Origin: Bacteroidota bacterium
GTDB taxonomy: Bacteria; Bacteroidota; Bacteroidia; Chitinophagales; Chitinophagaceae
Length of the DNA: 54,107 bases
Assembly: GCA_023433265.1 (NCBI GenBank)
Contig: JAEZDR010000182.1
Span: forward strand, 1 to 54,107
Reading direction: 5' to 3'
The notes beneath the pieces were generated by a model that ran no database searches, had not been told where the DNA came from, and saw only the letters and a list, made by a program, of their open reading frames with translations. Position numbers and translations under genes: made by a program. Positions within the stretch are counted from its first letter, which is position 1. Each line of letters begins with the position of its first letter. This document shows positions 42,431 through 50,162 of this stretch, one piece after another.

Positions 42431-44923
42431 TTAAGCCTCCGTATGATCGGGCTTCGTTTTAACGTGTGGATTTACTACGGAAAGTTTCGGCTTTCTTGTT
42501 CTCTGTACAACACTCATAATAAATCCAATCGTCATTACGACGATGCCGAGCCACAAAACATTAATGAAGGGGAATTCATACACCTTTAGTGTAAGCAAGT
42601 CGTTCATGGTTTTGTTTTCCTTGAAACCCAGCTCCATGGTGCCGTCGTTCTGATCCAAGATCTTATTGAATTTCACAATCAGGCTCTGGGCCAGAACAGT
42701 ATCAGGAAGATCTCGCACAGCAGTGCCCCTGATGGCAAGGCCGGGCGTTAATTTATAAAACGTTCCTTCTTTGGAGATAACCGTCATGTCGAACATCATG
42801 GCATTTTCTCCTGGCATTATTGTTCTTTCATTGTTTGGAGGGTTAACCAGCACTTTGTTCAACACTACCATACCATTGCTATAAAACGTGGTGTCTCCGG
42901 CCTTCATTTTTACAGGCCTGAATGTAGTGGTGTCGTTAGCATTTGCTTCGAGGAAGCTGGTTACATAGACAAAGATGTCTTTATGCAGGTAATGCCTGGC
43001 ATCCGGGTTAGCGGCAAAGCCTTCCATCCCTTTATTGTTCTTAATTACGTCAGGATACAAGAAGAAGGTTTCACCGTTACTCTTTTTCTCAAACTTTAGT
43101 TCAAAATGCTTCTTTTTGTCAGCCGCATTGATTGTGTCCCGTACATAGGTTACATGATAGGTGGTCATGTCTGTTCTTACGCCTTTAAACAACGTAAGGT
43201 TTTCAGCAGGATTTTCATCGCCATCTTTATCTAAGATTGAAATACCGGTGGTATTCCAGCTTAATACCGTTTTCTTACTTGATGAGATAAGAATTCCGAC
43301 AAGCATTAGCCCAAAACCTACGTGGGCCACTGATGCTCCTGCAGCTTTTATACGGCCTCTTAATACCAGCCATATATAGCTGGCGTTTGCCACTACGGAA
43401 TAAACAGCGGCGAAAACAGCGAGGTGAATTGCAATGAGAAAGCCTGCACCATATTTATCGTAATCAACATTACCAAAAAGGCTGATAAGAAGGCTGAAGA
43501 TTACTGAAACGATTGTTGGCCATAGGATTCTTCGTCCAAACAAAGCTTTTGGTGTATCCCGGTAACGGAAGTATTGTGTAACTGCAGTTAATAGACCTAT
43601 GAGAATAGCAATGAATATCTGCACCTGGTTATAGCTAAACTCCACATCTTCAGGAGGCGCTATTTCAGTACCGAATATCTTGTTGAAAACAGGGACTGAT
43701 GTTTTACTGGTTATAATAATCGCCGAAAGGAAGAAAACGAGCGATCCAATAAACATCCAAAACTCACGGCTATAGGTTTGTTCTTCTTTGTGAATGGTTG
43801 GAATATGCTTACGGTTCCTGAAGAACAGGTAAAGAGAGGGAAGCAGAAAAACCAGTACGAAACTAATTAACTGCACATTCATATCAGCACCGGTAAAGGC
43901 GTGTACTGAAGTATCGCCAAGTACTCCTGATCTTGTTAGGAATGTAGAATAAAGAATAAAAACGAACGCAAGTATGTAGAATAAATAAGTAGTTCGGAGT
44001 GAATAGCCGGTTGACCTGTAAACAAGGTTAGTATGTAATCCTGCTATCAGAATGAGCCAGGGTACAAGTGAAGCATTTTCCACGGGGTCCCATGCCCAAT
44101 AACCTCCAAAAGTGAGGCTCTCATATGCCCAGGCAGCACCCATCGTAATGCCTAAACCAAGAGCAGCAGCAGAAAAAGATGTCCAGGGAATAACAGGTTT
44201 TGCCCAACTGTGATCTTTATTAATTAGCCCCGCAACTGCGTATGCGAAAGGGAGCAGCACAGATGCGAAGCCAAGGAAAAGCACCGGCGGGTGAATAACC
44301 ATCCAATAGTTCTGCAACAAAGTATTGAGCCCGGAACCATCTTTGAGAAAACTTAAATAGTCTGCCCTCAACTCACCATTCTCGCCCCTAAATATAGGTG
44401 CATTATCCAGCAACCCTTCATTTCGCATCAATACAAAAGGATTTGTACCAATCTTATAGTCGAAAATGTAAATACCAATTATCATGGTAGCAAGGCAGAA
44501 TTGGGCAAAGCTTACTACACCCATCACTGGTGCTTCCCATTTACCGCCCCTTGCTATTACCACCCAGCCCAGCACACAATGCCAGAAACTCCATAGCATA
44601 AAACTACCTTCCTGTCCTTCCCAAAAGCAACTCAACAAATATTCGGATGGGAGGTCGAGGCTTGAATGCTGCCAAACATATTTGTACTCGAAATAGTGAT
44701 GGCTGATGATGTAGAATAAGGCTACAAAAATGGCAATGACCGATACAGTCTCCAGTAAGAATGCCACCCTTGCTATTCTTAACCAGCTTTGTTTATGCTG
44801 TGGTATAACCACATGATTAGTTTTGAAAAAAGCTACTGTTGCCACCAATGAGGCAACCAACGAAAGAATAACAAAGAAATGTCCTATTTGTCCGGGTAAG
44901 AGGTGTTCGCCTATGTATTCCAT
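42431..44923 (-). CDS. ccmF: Cytochrome c biogenesis heme lyase, CcmF/CcsA family
   Basis: 830 residues, many membrane helices. The tryptophan-rich WWD heme-handling motif is GGYWAWDPVENASLVPWLIL; heme-ligand His candidates lie in YWMVIHPPVLFLGFASVLLP and in AGLHTNLVYRS. A large periplasmic loop lies at about residues 560-790 before a last helix. CcmF takes heme from CcmE and attaches it to apocytochrome c. It is 62 bp downstream of ccmE on the same strand; ccmA-D would lie outside the window. Confidence 0.93.
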   Translation of the reverse strand: MEYIGEHLLPGQIGHFFVILSLVASLVATVAFFKTNHVVIPQHKQSWLRIARVAFLLETVSVIAIFVALFYIISHHYFEYKYVWQHSSLDLPSEYLLSCFWEGQEGSFMLWSFWHCVLGWVVIARGGKWEAPVMGVVSFAQFCLATMIIGIYIFDYKIGTNPFVLMRNEGLLDNAPIFRGENGELRADYLSFLKDGSGLNTLLQNYWMVIHPPVLFLGFASVLLPFAYAVAGLINKDHSWAKPVIPWTSFSAAALGLGITMGAAWAYESLTFGGYWAWDPVENASLVPWLILIAGLHTNLVYRSTGYSLRTTYLFYILAFVFILYSTFLTRSGVLGDTSVHAFTGADMNVQLISFVLVFLLPSLYLFFRNRKHIPTIHKEEQTYSREFWMFIGSLVFFLSAIIITSKTSVPVFNKIFGTEIAPPEDVEFSYNQVQIFIAILIGLLTAVTQYFRYRDTPKALFGRRILWPTIVSVIFSLLISLFGNVDYDKYGAGFLIAIHLAVFAAVYSVVANASYIWLVLRGRIKAAGASVAHVGFGLMLVGILISSSKKTVLSWNTTGISILDKDGDENPAENLTLFKGVRTDMTTYHVTYVRDTINAADKKKHFELKFEKKSNGETFFLYPDVIKNNKGMEGFAANPDARHYLHKDIFVYVTSFLEANANDTTTFRPVKMKAGDTTFYSNGMVVLNKVLVNPPNNERTIMPGENAMMFDMTVISKEGTFYKLTPGLAIRGTAVRDLPDTVLAQSLIVKFNKILDQNDGTMELGFKENKTMNDLLTLKVYEFPFINVLWLGIVVMTIGFIMSVVQRTRKPKLSVVNPHVKTKPDHTEA

Positions 44924-44985
44924 TTCTCTTGGGGTGGAGAGTAGCCTGCAGACAGTATTTGTCTTGAGACTGTTATTATTTATAG

Positions 44986-45390
44986 CTAATTGGTTACTAC
45001 CATTTTTTTGGCAGCGTTAGGATCGTCTTTATATTTTGAAGGGCACTTAAGCAGAATGTCTTTACACTCAAAATGATCGCCCTGTACTTTGCCTTTAAGT
45101 ACAAGGCGTTCGCTCTTCTCCATATCTGTTGGTTTATTATTATGGTAAACCACTTTTATAGAATTGCCTAATGTATCAATAGCCGTAAAACTTAAGTAGT
45201 TGGGATTTTTCACCGGGTCATATTCCAGTGGTTTGCTTTGATCGAGCTTGGCTATGAGGTGAACAAACTTCCCTTCTTTCTCTTTAGCTGAAGCCACCGT
45301 ATCATAGGTAGTAACATCGCCCATAAAGCTGATGAGTACTGCTATGCAAGCTGCAATAAAAACAAGAGCGATGATGTGTGTCTTTTTCAT
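44986..45390 (-). CDS. ccmE: Cytochrome c maturation protein CcmE, CXXXY type
   Basis: 134 residues. One N-terminal membrane helix (5-22), then an OB-fold (KFVHLIAKLD, YLSFTAIDTLGNSIKVVYHN, LVLKGKVQGDHFECKDILLK). The heme-attachment site in E. coli is HXXXY; here it is CPSKY (C116, Y120), the CXXXY type known from some sulfate reducers and archaea. CcmE carries heme to CcmF in the periplasm. It is first in the minus-strand ccmE-ccmF pair. Confidence 0.92.
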   Translation of the reverse strand: MKKTHIIALVFIAACIAVLISFMGDVTTYDTVASAKEKEGKFVHLIAKLDQSKPLEYDPVKNPNYLSFTAIDTLGNSIKVVYHNNKPTDMEKSERLVLKGKVQGDHFECKDILLKCPSKYKDDPNAAKKMVVTN

Positions 45391-45852
45391 GAGAAAATTA
45401 AGCTTGGCAAAAGTAGCCGAAAAACAGATGGAGGCACCTAACCAAAAGGTGTTTAATTGTTAAAACCCTTTACAAATCAAAACACCGGCAAGATGCCGGT
45501 GCTATGCGTTTGAGGGGGTTTAGTAATCAAAAAAGGGTTGTTACTATGATACTGTAACGAGGGTGCAAATAAGTGCATTTTATAATATTAACCTATGTGT
45601 TCCCTGCGGTTTAACGGGTTCTTATTCCCTATTTAAGCCATGTTTAAGGTTTTGGGCCTAATTACCGGAATATTCTTGCCACGATAGCCAGCATCCTGAT
45701 CGGTGCGCGCGAAATGGTGGGCATGGCAGTTTAGTATAACGGGCTCGCCGACATAGCAATAGTCTTTAGTTATTATTCTTTCAATTACTCAGGTTTGCAC
45801 TTATTTTTGCGCAAACTAACAGGTGTTTGTATCACTATAAATTTCAACCTAA
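45391..45852. other. 462-bp region without a recognisable gene
   Basis: This divergent region between ccmE and the acyl-CoA dehydrogenase gene holds no convincing ORF. It contains a perfect 8-bp hairpin CACCGGCA / TGCCGGTG (45483-45501) that, on the minus strand, is followed by TTTTGATTT like a terminator, although no minus-strand gene is seen to its right. GTTAC/GTAAC (45540-45558) is a second short inverted repeat. The right end holds the candidate operator and -7 box of the dehydrogenase gene. A small minus-strand RNA ending at the hairpin is possible. Confidence 0.5.
45793..45816 (+). promoter_or_regulatory. Inverted repeat around the -7 box of the acyl-CoA dehydrogenase gene
   Basis: GTTTGCAC and GCGCAAAC form 8-bp arms with one mismatch and an 8-nt A/T-rich spacer. 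The spacer and the edge of the right arm contain TATTTTTG (45802-45809), an exact TAnnTTTG -7 box, 44 bp before the start codon. A repressor bound here would block transcription start. Confidence 0.55.
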
Positions 45853-47010
45853 ATGCATTTTCAACTAAGCGAAGAACATTTGATGATTCAAAAGGCAGCA
45901 AGGGATTTTGCTCAAAACGAGTGTTTGCCAGGAGTAATTGAAAGAGATGAGCAGCAGAAGTTTCCTAAAGAGCAGGTAATGAAGCTTGCTGAACTCGGTT
46001 TTATGGGTATGATGGTAGATCCTAAGTATGGTGGATCGGGGATGGACACGGTGAGCTACGTGCTAGCTATGGAAGAAATAAGCAAGGTAGATGCAAGCAC
46101 CAGTGTTTGTATGAGTGTGAATAATAGCCTTGTATGCTGGGGGCTGGAAGCTTACGGAAGCGAGGAGCAGAAGGTAAAGTACCTAACACCCCTTGCACAA
46201 GGTAATAAAGATGGTGAGCTATATATCGGAGCTTTTCTTCTTAGCGAGCCGGAAGCTGGCAGCGACGCCACTTCTCAACGAACAACGGCTGAAGATAAAG
46301 GCGATTATTACCTGCTTAACGGTACGAAGAACTGGATAACCAATGGTTCCTCAGCTTCTGTTTATCTTGTAATAGCCCAGACCGATGTTTCAAAAGGGTC
46401 CAGAGGGATTAATGCATTCATTGTTGAGAAAAGCTGGCCAGGTGTAACGGTTGCTGCAAAGGAGAACAAAATGGGTATCAGGGGCAGTGACACGCACACT
46501 ATCATGTTTACTGATGTGAAAGTGCCAAAGGAGAACAGGATAGGAGAGGATGGCTTCGGGTTTAAGTTTGCCATGAAAACGCTTGCGGGTGGCCGTATTG
46601 GTATCGCCTCACAAGCATTGGGAATAGCAAGTGGTGCTTACGAGCTTGCGCTTAAATACTCAAAAGAAAGAAAGGCTTTTGGTAAAGAGATCATGCACCA
46701 CCAGGCGATACAGTTTAAACTGGCTGACATGGCAACAAGGGTAGAGAGCGCAAGGCTGCTTTGTCTGAAAGCAGCATGGGAGAAAGACAATGGTATGGAC
46801 TATACCCTGAGCGGCTCAATGGCCAAAGTATTTTCATCTGAAACAGCTATGTGGGCTGCTACAGAGGCAGTACAGATACACGGAGGTTATGGGTTTGTAA
46901 AGGAATACCACGTTGAACGATTGATGCGGGATGCCAAGATTACGCAGATATACGAGGGTACAAGTGAGGTGCAAAGAATAGTGATAAGCAGGACGATCTT
47001 GAAGGATTAA
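45853..47010 (+). CDS. Acyl-CoA dehydrogenase (short-chain type)
   Basis: 385 residues, the usual size. It oxidises an acyl-CoA to the 2-enoyl-CoA using FAD and electron-transfer flavoprotein. FAD and substrate motifs are GAFLLSEPEAGSDATSQRTT, NGTKNWITNG, GIRGSDTHTIMF, the catalytic base Glu368 in QIYEGTSEVQRI, and QIHGGYGFVKEYHVERLMRD. The substrate could be butyryl- or branched-chain acyl-CoA; sequence alone does not decide. It is monocistronic, with a candidate operator upstream and a terminator after it. Confidence 0.95.
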   Translation: MHFQLSEEHLMIQKAARDFAQNECLPGVIERDEQQKFPKEQVMKLAELGFMGMMVDPKYGGSGMDTVSYVLAMEEISKVDASTSVCMSVNNSLVCWGLEAYGSEEQKVKYLTPLAQGNKDGELYIGAFLLSEPEAGSDATSQRTTAEDKGDYYLLNGTKNWITNGSSASVYLVIAQTDVSKGSRGINAFIVEKSWPGVTVAAKENKMGIRGSDTHTIMFTDVKVPKENRIGEDGFGFKFAMKTLAGGRIGIASQALGIASGAYELALKYSKERKAFGKEIMHHQAIQFKLADMATRVESARLLCLKAAWEKDNGMDYTLSGSMAKVFSSETAMWAATEAVQIHGGYGFVKEYHVERLMRDAKITQIYEGTSEVQRIVISRTILKD

Positions 47011-47034
47011 TAGAGCCCATTTCTATAAGAGATG

Positions 47035-47056
47035 AAAGCTGCCGTAAGGCGGCTTT
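47035..47056 (+). terminator. Intrinsic terminator after the acyl-CoA dehydrogenase gene
   Basis: AAAGCTGCC pairs with GGCGGCTTT (one G-T pair) around a GTAA loop, followed by TTTTGAC. It lies 25 bp after the stop. Confidence 0.82.
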
Positions 47057-47081
47057 TTTTGACTTTGCCTATGAACATATT

Positions 47082-47432
47082 TCAGCTACTTTCTCCCTCG
47101 TCCTCTGAGATCTGGCGCAGCGCCTGGTCAAGGAGAGGTATTTTGGTTTCTAGTACATCCCAAACTATAAGGTAATTCACGCCCATGTAGTCATGAATAA
47201 GCCGGTCCCTCATGCCTGACATGCTCTTCCATTCAAGTGTAGTCCATCTTTCTTTAAACTCCTTGGGTATTTTCTTAGAAGCTTCTCCAATGATCTCCAG
47301 GCTTCGAACGACTGCTCTCTTCAGCGTTTCATCTTCGAGGAATTGCTCTTTGTCTACTTTATTCTTTAATGACAACAGATAGCTACACTCGTCTGCAATG
47401 TGTTGCAAATATTCGTTTGGATGCCTATACAT
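47082..47432 (-). CDS. hepT: HepT-like HEPN toxin (DUF86)
   Basis: 116 residues, all helical. The HEPN ribonuclease motif RX4HXY is intact as R75-DRLI-H80-D-Y82 in GMRDRLIHDYMGVNY. In characterised HepT proteins the Arg and His cut RNA, and the Tyr is adenylylated by the partner MntA to neutralise it. It overlaps the mntA 3' end by 8 bp and is translated after it, the usual order. Confidence 0.92.
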   Translation of the reverse strand: MYRHPNEYLQHIADECSYLLSLKNKVDKEQFLEDETLKRAVVRSLEIIGEASKKIPKEFKERWTTLEWKSMSGMRDRLIHDYMGVNYLIVWDVLETKIPLLDQALRQISEDEGESS

Positions 47433-47721
47433 ACACGATATTGCTTAGAATGTGAGGTCCAATGTGCTTACTAAGGCCATTTCGGGTTACAACTTCTACT
47501 CTATAGCTTCCAAACAGGTTTTCAACTATATCGCAGGCTGCCATGAAATTGTCGAATGTTTCTTTGGCAGGGTCGAAGTCGAGAAGTAAATCAATGTCGC
47601 TGGAAGCTGTTTGTTCATTGCGGAGATAAGAACCAAACAATCCTACCTGTACTACCCCGTAACTGCTTAGTTCAGCTTTTTTGTTCCTTAGCAACTTTAA
47701 TATGTTCTCTTTCGTTGTCAT
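47425..47721 (-). CDS. mntA: MntA-like nucleotidyltransferase antitoxin
   Basis: 98 residues of the minimal nucleotidyltransferase fold. The signature GSX10DXD is complete: G30-S31, then ten residues, then D42-I-D44 (LFGSYLRNEQTASSDIDLLL). A third acidic residue is expected in YRVEVVTRNGL. It should transfer AMP from ATP to the Tyr of HepT. The pair lies between the acyl-CoA dehydrogenase and Lrp genes with no mobile-element remnants. Confidence 0.92.
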   Translation of the reverse strand: MTTKENILKLLRNKKAELSSYGVVQVGLFGSYLRNEQTASSDIDLLLDFDPAKETFDNFMAACDIVENLFGSYRVEVVTRNGLSKHIGPHILSNIVYV

Positions 47722-47770
47722 GGCTCTTGTACTGCAAATTTAATGCTGTTGACCGTGTAATGGCGCTTCC

Positions 47771-48271
47771 TCACCATACCAACTGGTGTGTCTCTTTAAT
47801 TACTCCCATAATAAACACGCTCTGCACTTTGCCCACATTGTCAATGGGACTTAACTTGTTTACATGAAAGTCGTAGTAGGCGTTCATGTCCTCAGCGACA
47901 ACCTTGAGCATGAAGTCGAACTCGCCGCTAATGTTATAGCATTCTACCACTTCATTCAACTCGTGTATGGTCTTGATGAACTTGGCGCCTGCTGTTTTAT
48001 TGTGCTGCTTTAGGCTTACATAGCAAATCACCTTTAGGCCACGGCCCAGCTTTTCTCCATCCACCAGTGTGGCGTACTGCCTGATGATGGCGGCCTCTTC
48101 CATTCGCTTGATGCGCTCGTATACAGGTGTGGTGCTTAGGTGTACCTTCTCCGATATCTCTTTTACGGTAGCCCTGGCATTCTGCTGTAGCAGGGCCAAT
48201 ATCTTAAGGTCTGTTTCGTCAGGCCTATAAGCGGGCTTAGATAAATTGTCTGTTTTAGTGCTGTTCGGCAT
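47771..48271 (-). CDS. Lrp/AsnC family transcription regulator
   Basis: 166 residues. The N-terminal helix-turn-helix (ILALLQQNARATVKEISEKV, HLSTTPVYERIKRMEEAAII) is followed by the RAM effector domain (VICYVSLKQHNKTAGAKFIK, YNISGEFDFMLKVVAEDMNA, QSVFIMGVIKETH). Such proteins form octamers or higher oligomers that bind phased sites and often sense an amino acid. It is divergent from ahcY; three identical boxes 31 bp apart lie between the two genes, suggesting self-regulation and control of ahcY (inference). Confidence 0.95.
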   Translation of the reverse strand: MPNSTKTDNLSKPAYRPDETDLKILALLQQNARATVKEISEKVHLSTTPVYERIKRMEEAAIIRQYATLVDGEKLGRGLKVICYVSLKQHNKTAGAKFIKTIHELNEVVECYNISGEFDFMLKVVAEDMNAYYDFHVNKLSPIDNVGKVQSVFIMGVIKETHQLVW

Positions 48272-48284
48272 CGCTGTACGGGTA

Positions 48285-48355
48285 TTTTATTCTATAATAG
48301 GCTACAAATTATATATTTTATTCTATTCTTTGCTGTATTGCTGTTGTTTTATTCT
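48285..48355. promoter_or_regulatory. Three TTTTATTCT boxes at exact 31-bp intervals (candidate Lrp/AsnC operator)
   Basis: TTTTATTCT occurs at 48285-48293, 48316-48324 and 48347-48355. The first two share the longer TATTTTATTCTAT. The 31-bp step is close to three helical turns, placing all boxes on one DNA face, as expected for an oligomeric Lrp-type protein that wraps DNA. The third box fills the spacer of the ahcY promoter. Confidence 0.65.
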
Positions 48356-48371
48356 GCTTTTTATAGATTTG
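48344..48371 (+). promoter_or_regulatory. ahcY promoter
   Basis: TTG (48344-48346), a 17-nt spacer and TAGATTTG (48364-48371) match the Bacteroidota consensus closely. The -7 box ends 19 bp before the ahcY ATG. The third TTTTATTCT box lies within the spacer. Confidence 0.68.
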
Positions 48372-48390
48372 CTGTCTACAAAACCTTATT

Positions 48391-49716
48391 ATGTCAACAG
48401 TATCTCAAAAGATTGATTTGAACCTTCCTTATAAAGTGAAGGATATATCCCTTGCAGCGTGGGGCCGTAAAGAAATACGCCTTGCTGAAGCGGAAATGCC
48501 GGGCCTGATGGCTCTGCGTAAAGAGTATGGTCCTTCTCAGCCTCTTAAGGGTGCAAGGATTGCCGGCTGTCTTCACATGACTATCCAAACTGCTGTGTTG
48601 ATTGAAACACTGGTTGCTCTTGGTGCTGAAGTGAAGTGGAGTTCATGTAACATCTTCTCCACACAAGATCACGCTGCTGCTGCAATAGCTGCTGCAGGTA
48701 TCGGTGTATTTGCCTGGAAGGGTCAGACAATTGAAGAAGCAGATTGGTGTATTGAGCAGACACTGTTCTTTGGCAGCACTGATCGTCCTTTGAATATGAT
48801 TCTTGACGATGGTGGAGACCTTACCAACATTGTTCTTGATAAATATCCTGAGCTGGTTCAGCATGTGAAGGGTATTTCTGAAGAAACTACTACAGGTGTA
48901 CACCGCCTTTACGAGAGAATGGCTAAGGGTACATTGCCTGTTCCTGCTATCAACGTTAACGACTCTGTTACCAAGAGCAAGTTCGATAACAAGTACGGTT
49001 GTAAAGAGTCCCTTGTTGATGCTATTCGCCGTGCAACTGATGTTATGCTTGCAGGTAAAGTAGCAGTTGTAGGTGGTTATGGTGATGTAGGTAAAGGTTC
49101 TGCAGCTTCTTTGGCTGGTGCCGGTTGCCGTGTTATCGTTACAGAAATTGATCCTATCTGTGCACTACAGGCTGCAATGGACGGATTTGAAGTGAAGAAG
49201 ATGATTGATGCAGTTAAAGAAGCAGACATTATTGTTACTGCTTCCGGTTGCCGCGACCTGATAACAGGCGATCACTTCCTAGCTATGAAGGATAAAGCTA
49301 TCGTTTGTAACATCGGCCACTTTGATATTGAGATTGACGTTGCCTGGTTGAATTCCAACTATGGTAATACAAAAGACACTATCAAGCCGCAGGTTGACAT
49401 TTACAACGTAAACGGTAAGGACATCATTCTTCTTGCAGAAGGAAGACTGGTTAACCTTGGTTGTGCTACTGGTCACCCGAGCTTTGTAATGAGTAATTCG
49501 TTCACTAACCAAACACTTGCTCAATTAGAACTGTGGAATAATCACAAGAGCTATGAGAACAAGGTTTATGTTCTGCCTAAGCACCTGGATGAGAAAGTTG
49601 CCAGACTTCACCTGTCTAAGATTGGTGTTGTATTGGATGAGCTTACTACCGACCAGGCTGAGTACCTCGGCATACCAAAAGAAGGTCCGTTTAAGCCGGA
49701 GCATTACAGGTATTAA
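48391..49716 (+). CDS. ahcY: Adenosylhomocysteinase (S-adenosylhomocysteine hydrolase)
   Basis: 441 residues. It splits S-adenosylhomocysteine to adenosine and homocysteine, relieving inhibition of methyltransferases. Signatures are CLHMTIQTAVLIETLVALGA, SCNIFSTQDHAAAAIA, the NAD-binding VVGGYGDVGKGSAASLAGAG, GCRDLITGDHFLAMKD, CNIGHFDIEIDV and the C-terminal FKPEHYRY. NAD is a tightly bound cofactor. It is monocistronic and followed by a terminator. The promoter and candidate operator are described separately. Confidence 0.98.
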   Translation: MSTVSQKIDLNLPYKVKDISLAAWGRKEIRLAEAEMPGLMALRKEYGPSQPLKGARIAGCLHMTIQTAVLIETLVALGAEVKWSSCNIFSTQDHAAAAIAAAGIGVFAWKGQTIEEADWCIEQTLFFGSTDRPLNMILDDGGDLTNIVLDKYPELVQHVKGISEETTTGVHRLYERMAKGTLPVPAINVNDSVTKSKFDNKYGCKESLVDAIRRATDVMLAGKVAVVGGYGDVGKGSAASLAGAGCRVIVTEIDPICALQAAMDGFEVKKMIDAVKEADIIVTASGCRDLITGDHFLAMKDKAIVCNIGHFDIEIDVAWLNSNYGNTKDTIKPQVDIYNVNGKDIILLAEGRLVNLGCATGHPSFVMSNSFTNQTLAQLELWNNHKSYENKVYVLPKHLDEKVARLHLSKIGVVLDELTTDQAEYLGIPKEGPFKPEHYRY

Positions 49717-49734
49717 TCTCTACTAATGTAATAA

Positions 49735-49766
49735 AAAGAAGCCCTTGCATTTGCAGGGGCTTCTTT
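49735..49766 (+). terminator. Intrinsic terminator after ahcY
   Basis: AAAGAAGCCCTTG pairs with CAGGGGCTTCTTT (one G-T pair) around a short loop, then ATTATATT. It lies 19 bp after the stop. Confidence 0.85.
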
Positions 49767-49799
49767 ATTATATTCGATGAGAAATAGAATTCTTCTGCA

Positions 49800-50162
49800 A
49801 TGAAAGCTTTTAATACAATTATCCTTCTTACACTTTCCAACCTGTTCATGACCCTTGCCTGGTATGGGCACCTGAAGTTTAAAGACATACATTGGCTGAA
49901 AGGAGCCGGTCTTTTCACCGTGATCCTGATAAGCTGGGGCATTGCATTTTTTGAGTATTGTTTACAGGTTCCTGCCAATAGGATAGGACATGAAAGCTAT
50001 GGTGGACCTTTCAATGTATGGCAGCTTAAGGTGATACAAGAAGTTATTACGCTGATTGTGTTTGCAGCGTTTTCCCTGTATGTGTTTAAGCAGGGGATTA
50101 CAATCAACCATTTACTTGGTTGTGCTTGTCTTATACTAGCTGTGTACTTCTTCTTTAAATAG
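49800..50162 (+). CDS. DMT-type small membrane protein (DUF486)
   Basis: 120 residues, four hydrophobic helices (IILLTLSNLFMTLAWYGHLK, GAGLFTVILISWGIAFFEYC, ITLIVFAAFSLYVFK, LLGCACLILAVYFFFK). The hallmark PANRIGHESYGGPFNVWQLK defines DUF486, a group related to drug/metabolite transporter half-proteins; the substrate is unknown. The SGNH hydrolase gene follows directly. Confidence 0.9.
   Translation: MKAFNTIILLTLSNLFMTLAWYGHLKFKDIHWLKGAGLFTVILISWGIAFFEYCLQVPANRIGHESYGGPFNVWQLKVIQEVITLIVFAAFSLYVFKQGITINHLLGCACLILAVYFFFK

Noticed and set aside
36413..45390. A single catabolic operon from the acyl-CoA synthetase to HMG-CoA lyase
   Set aside because: A receiver gene and gaps separate the genes, and later members are housekeeping, so there is no evidence for one functional operon.
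45650..45760. Remnant of a coding sequence in the empty region
   Set aside because: Short peptides on both strands are broken by stops and match no family I know.
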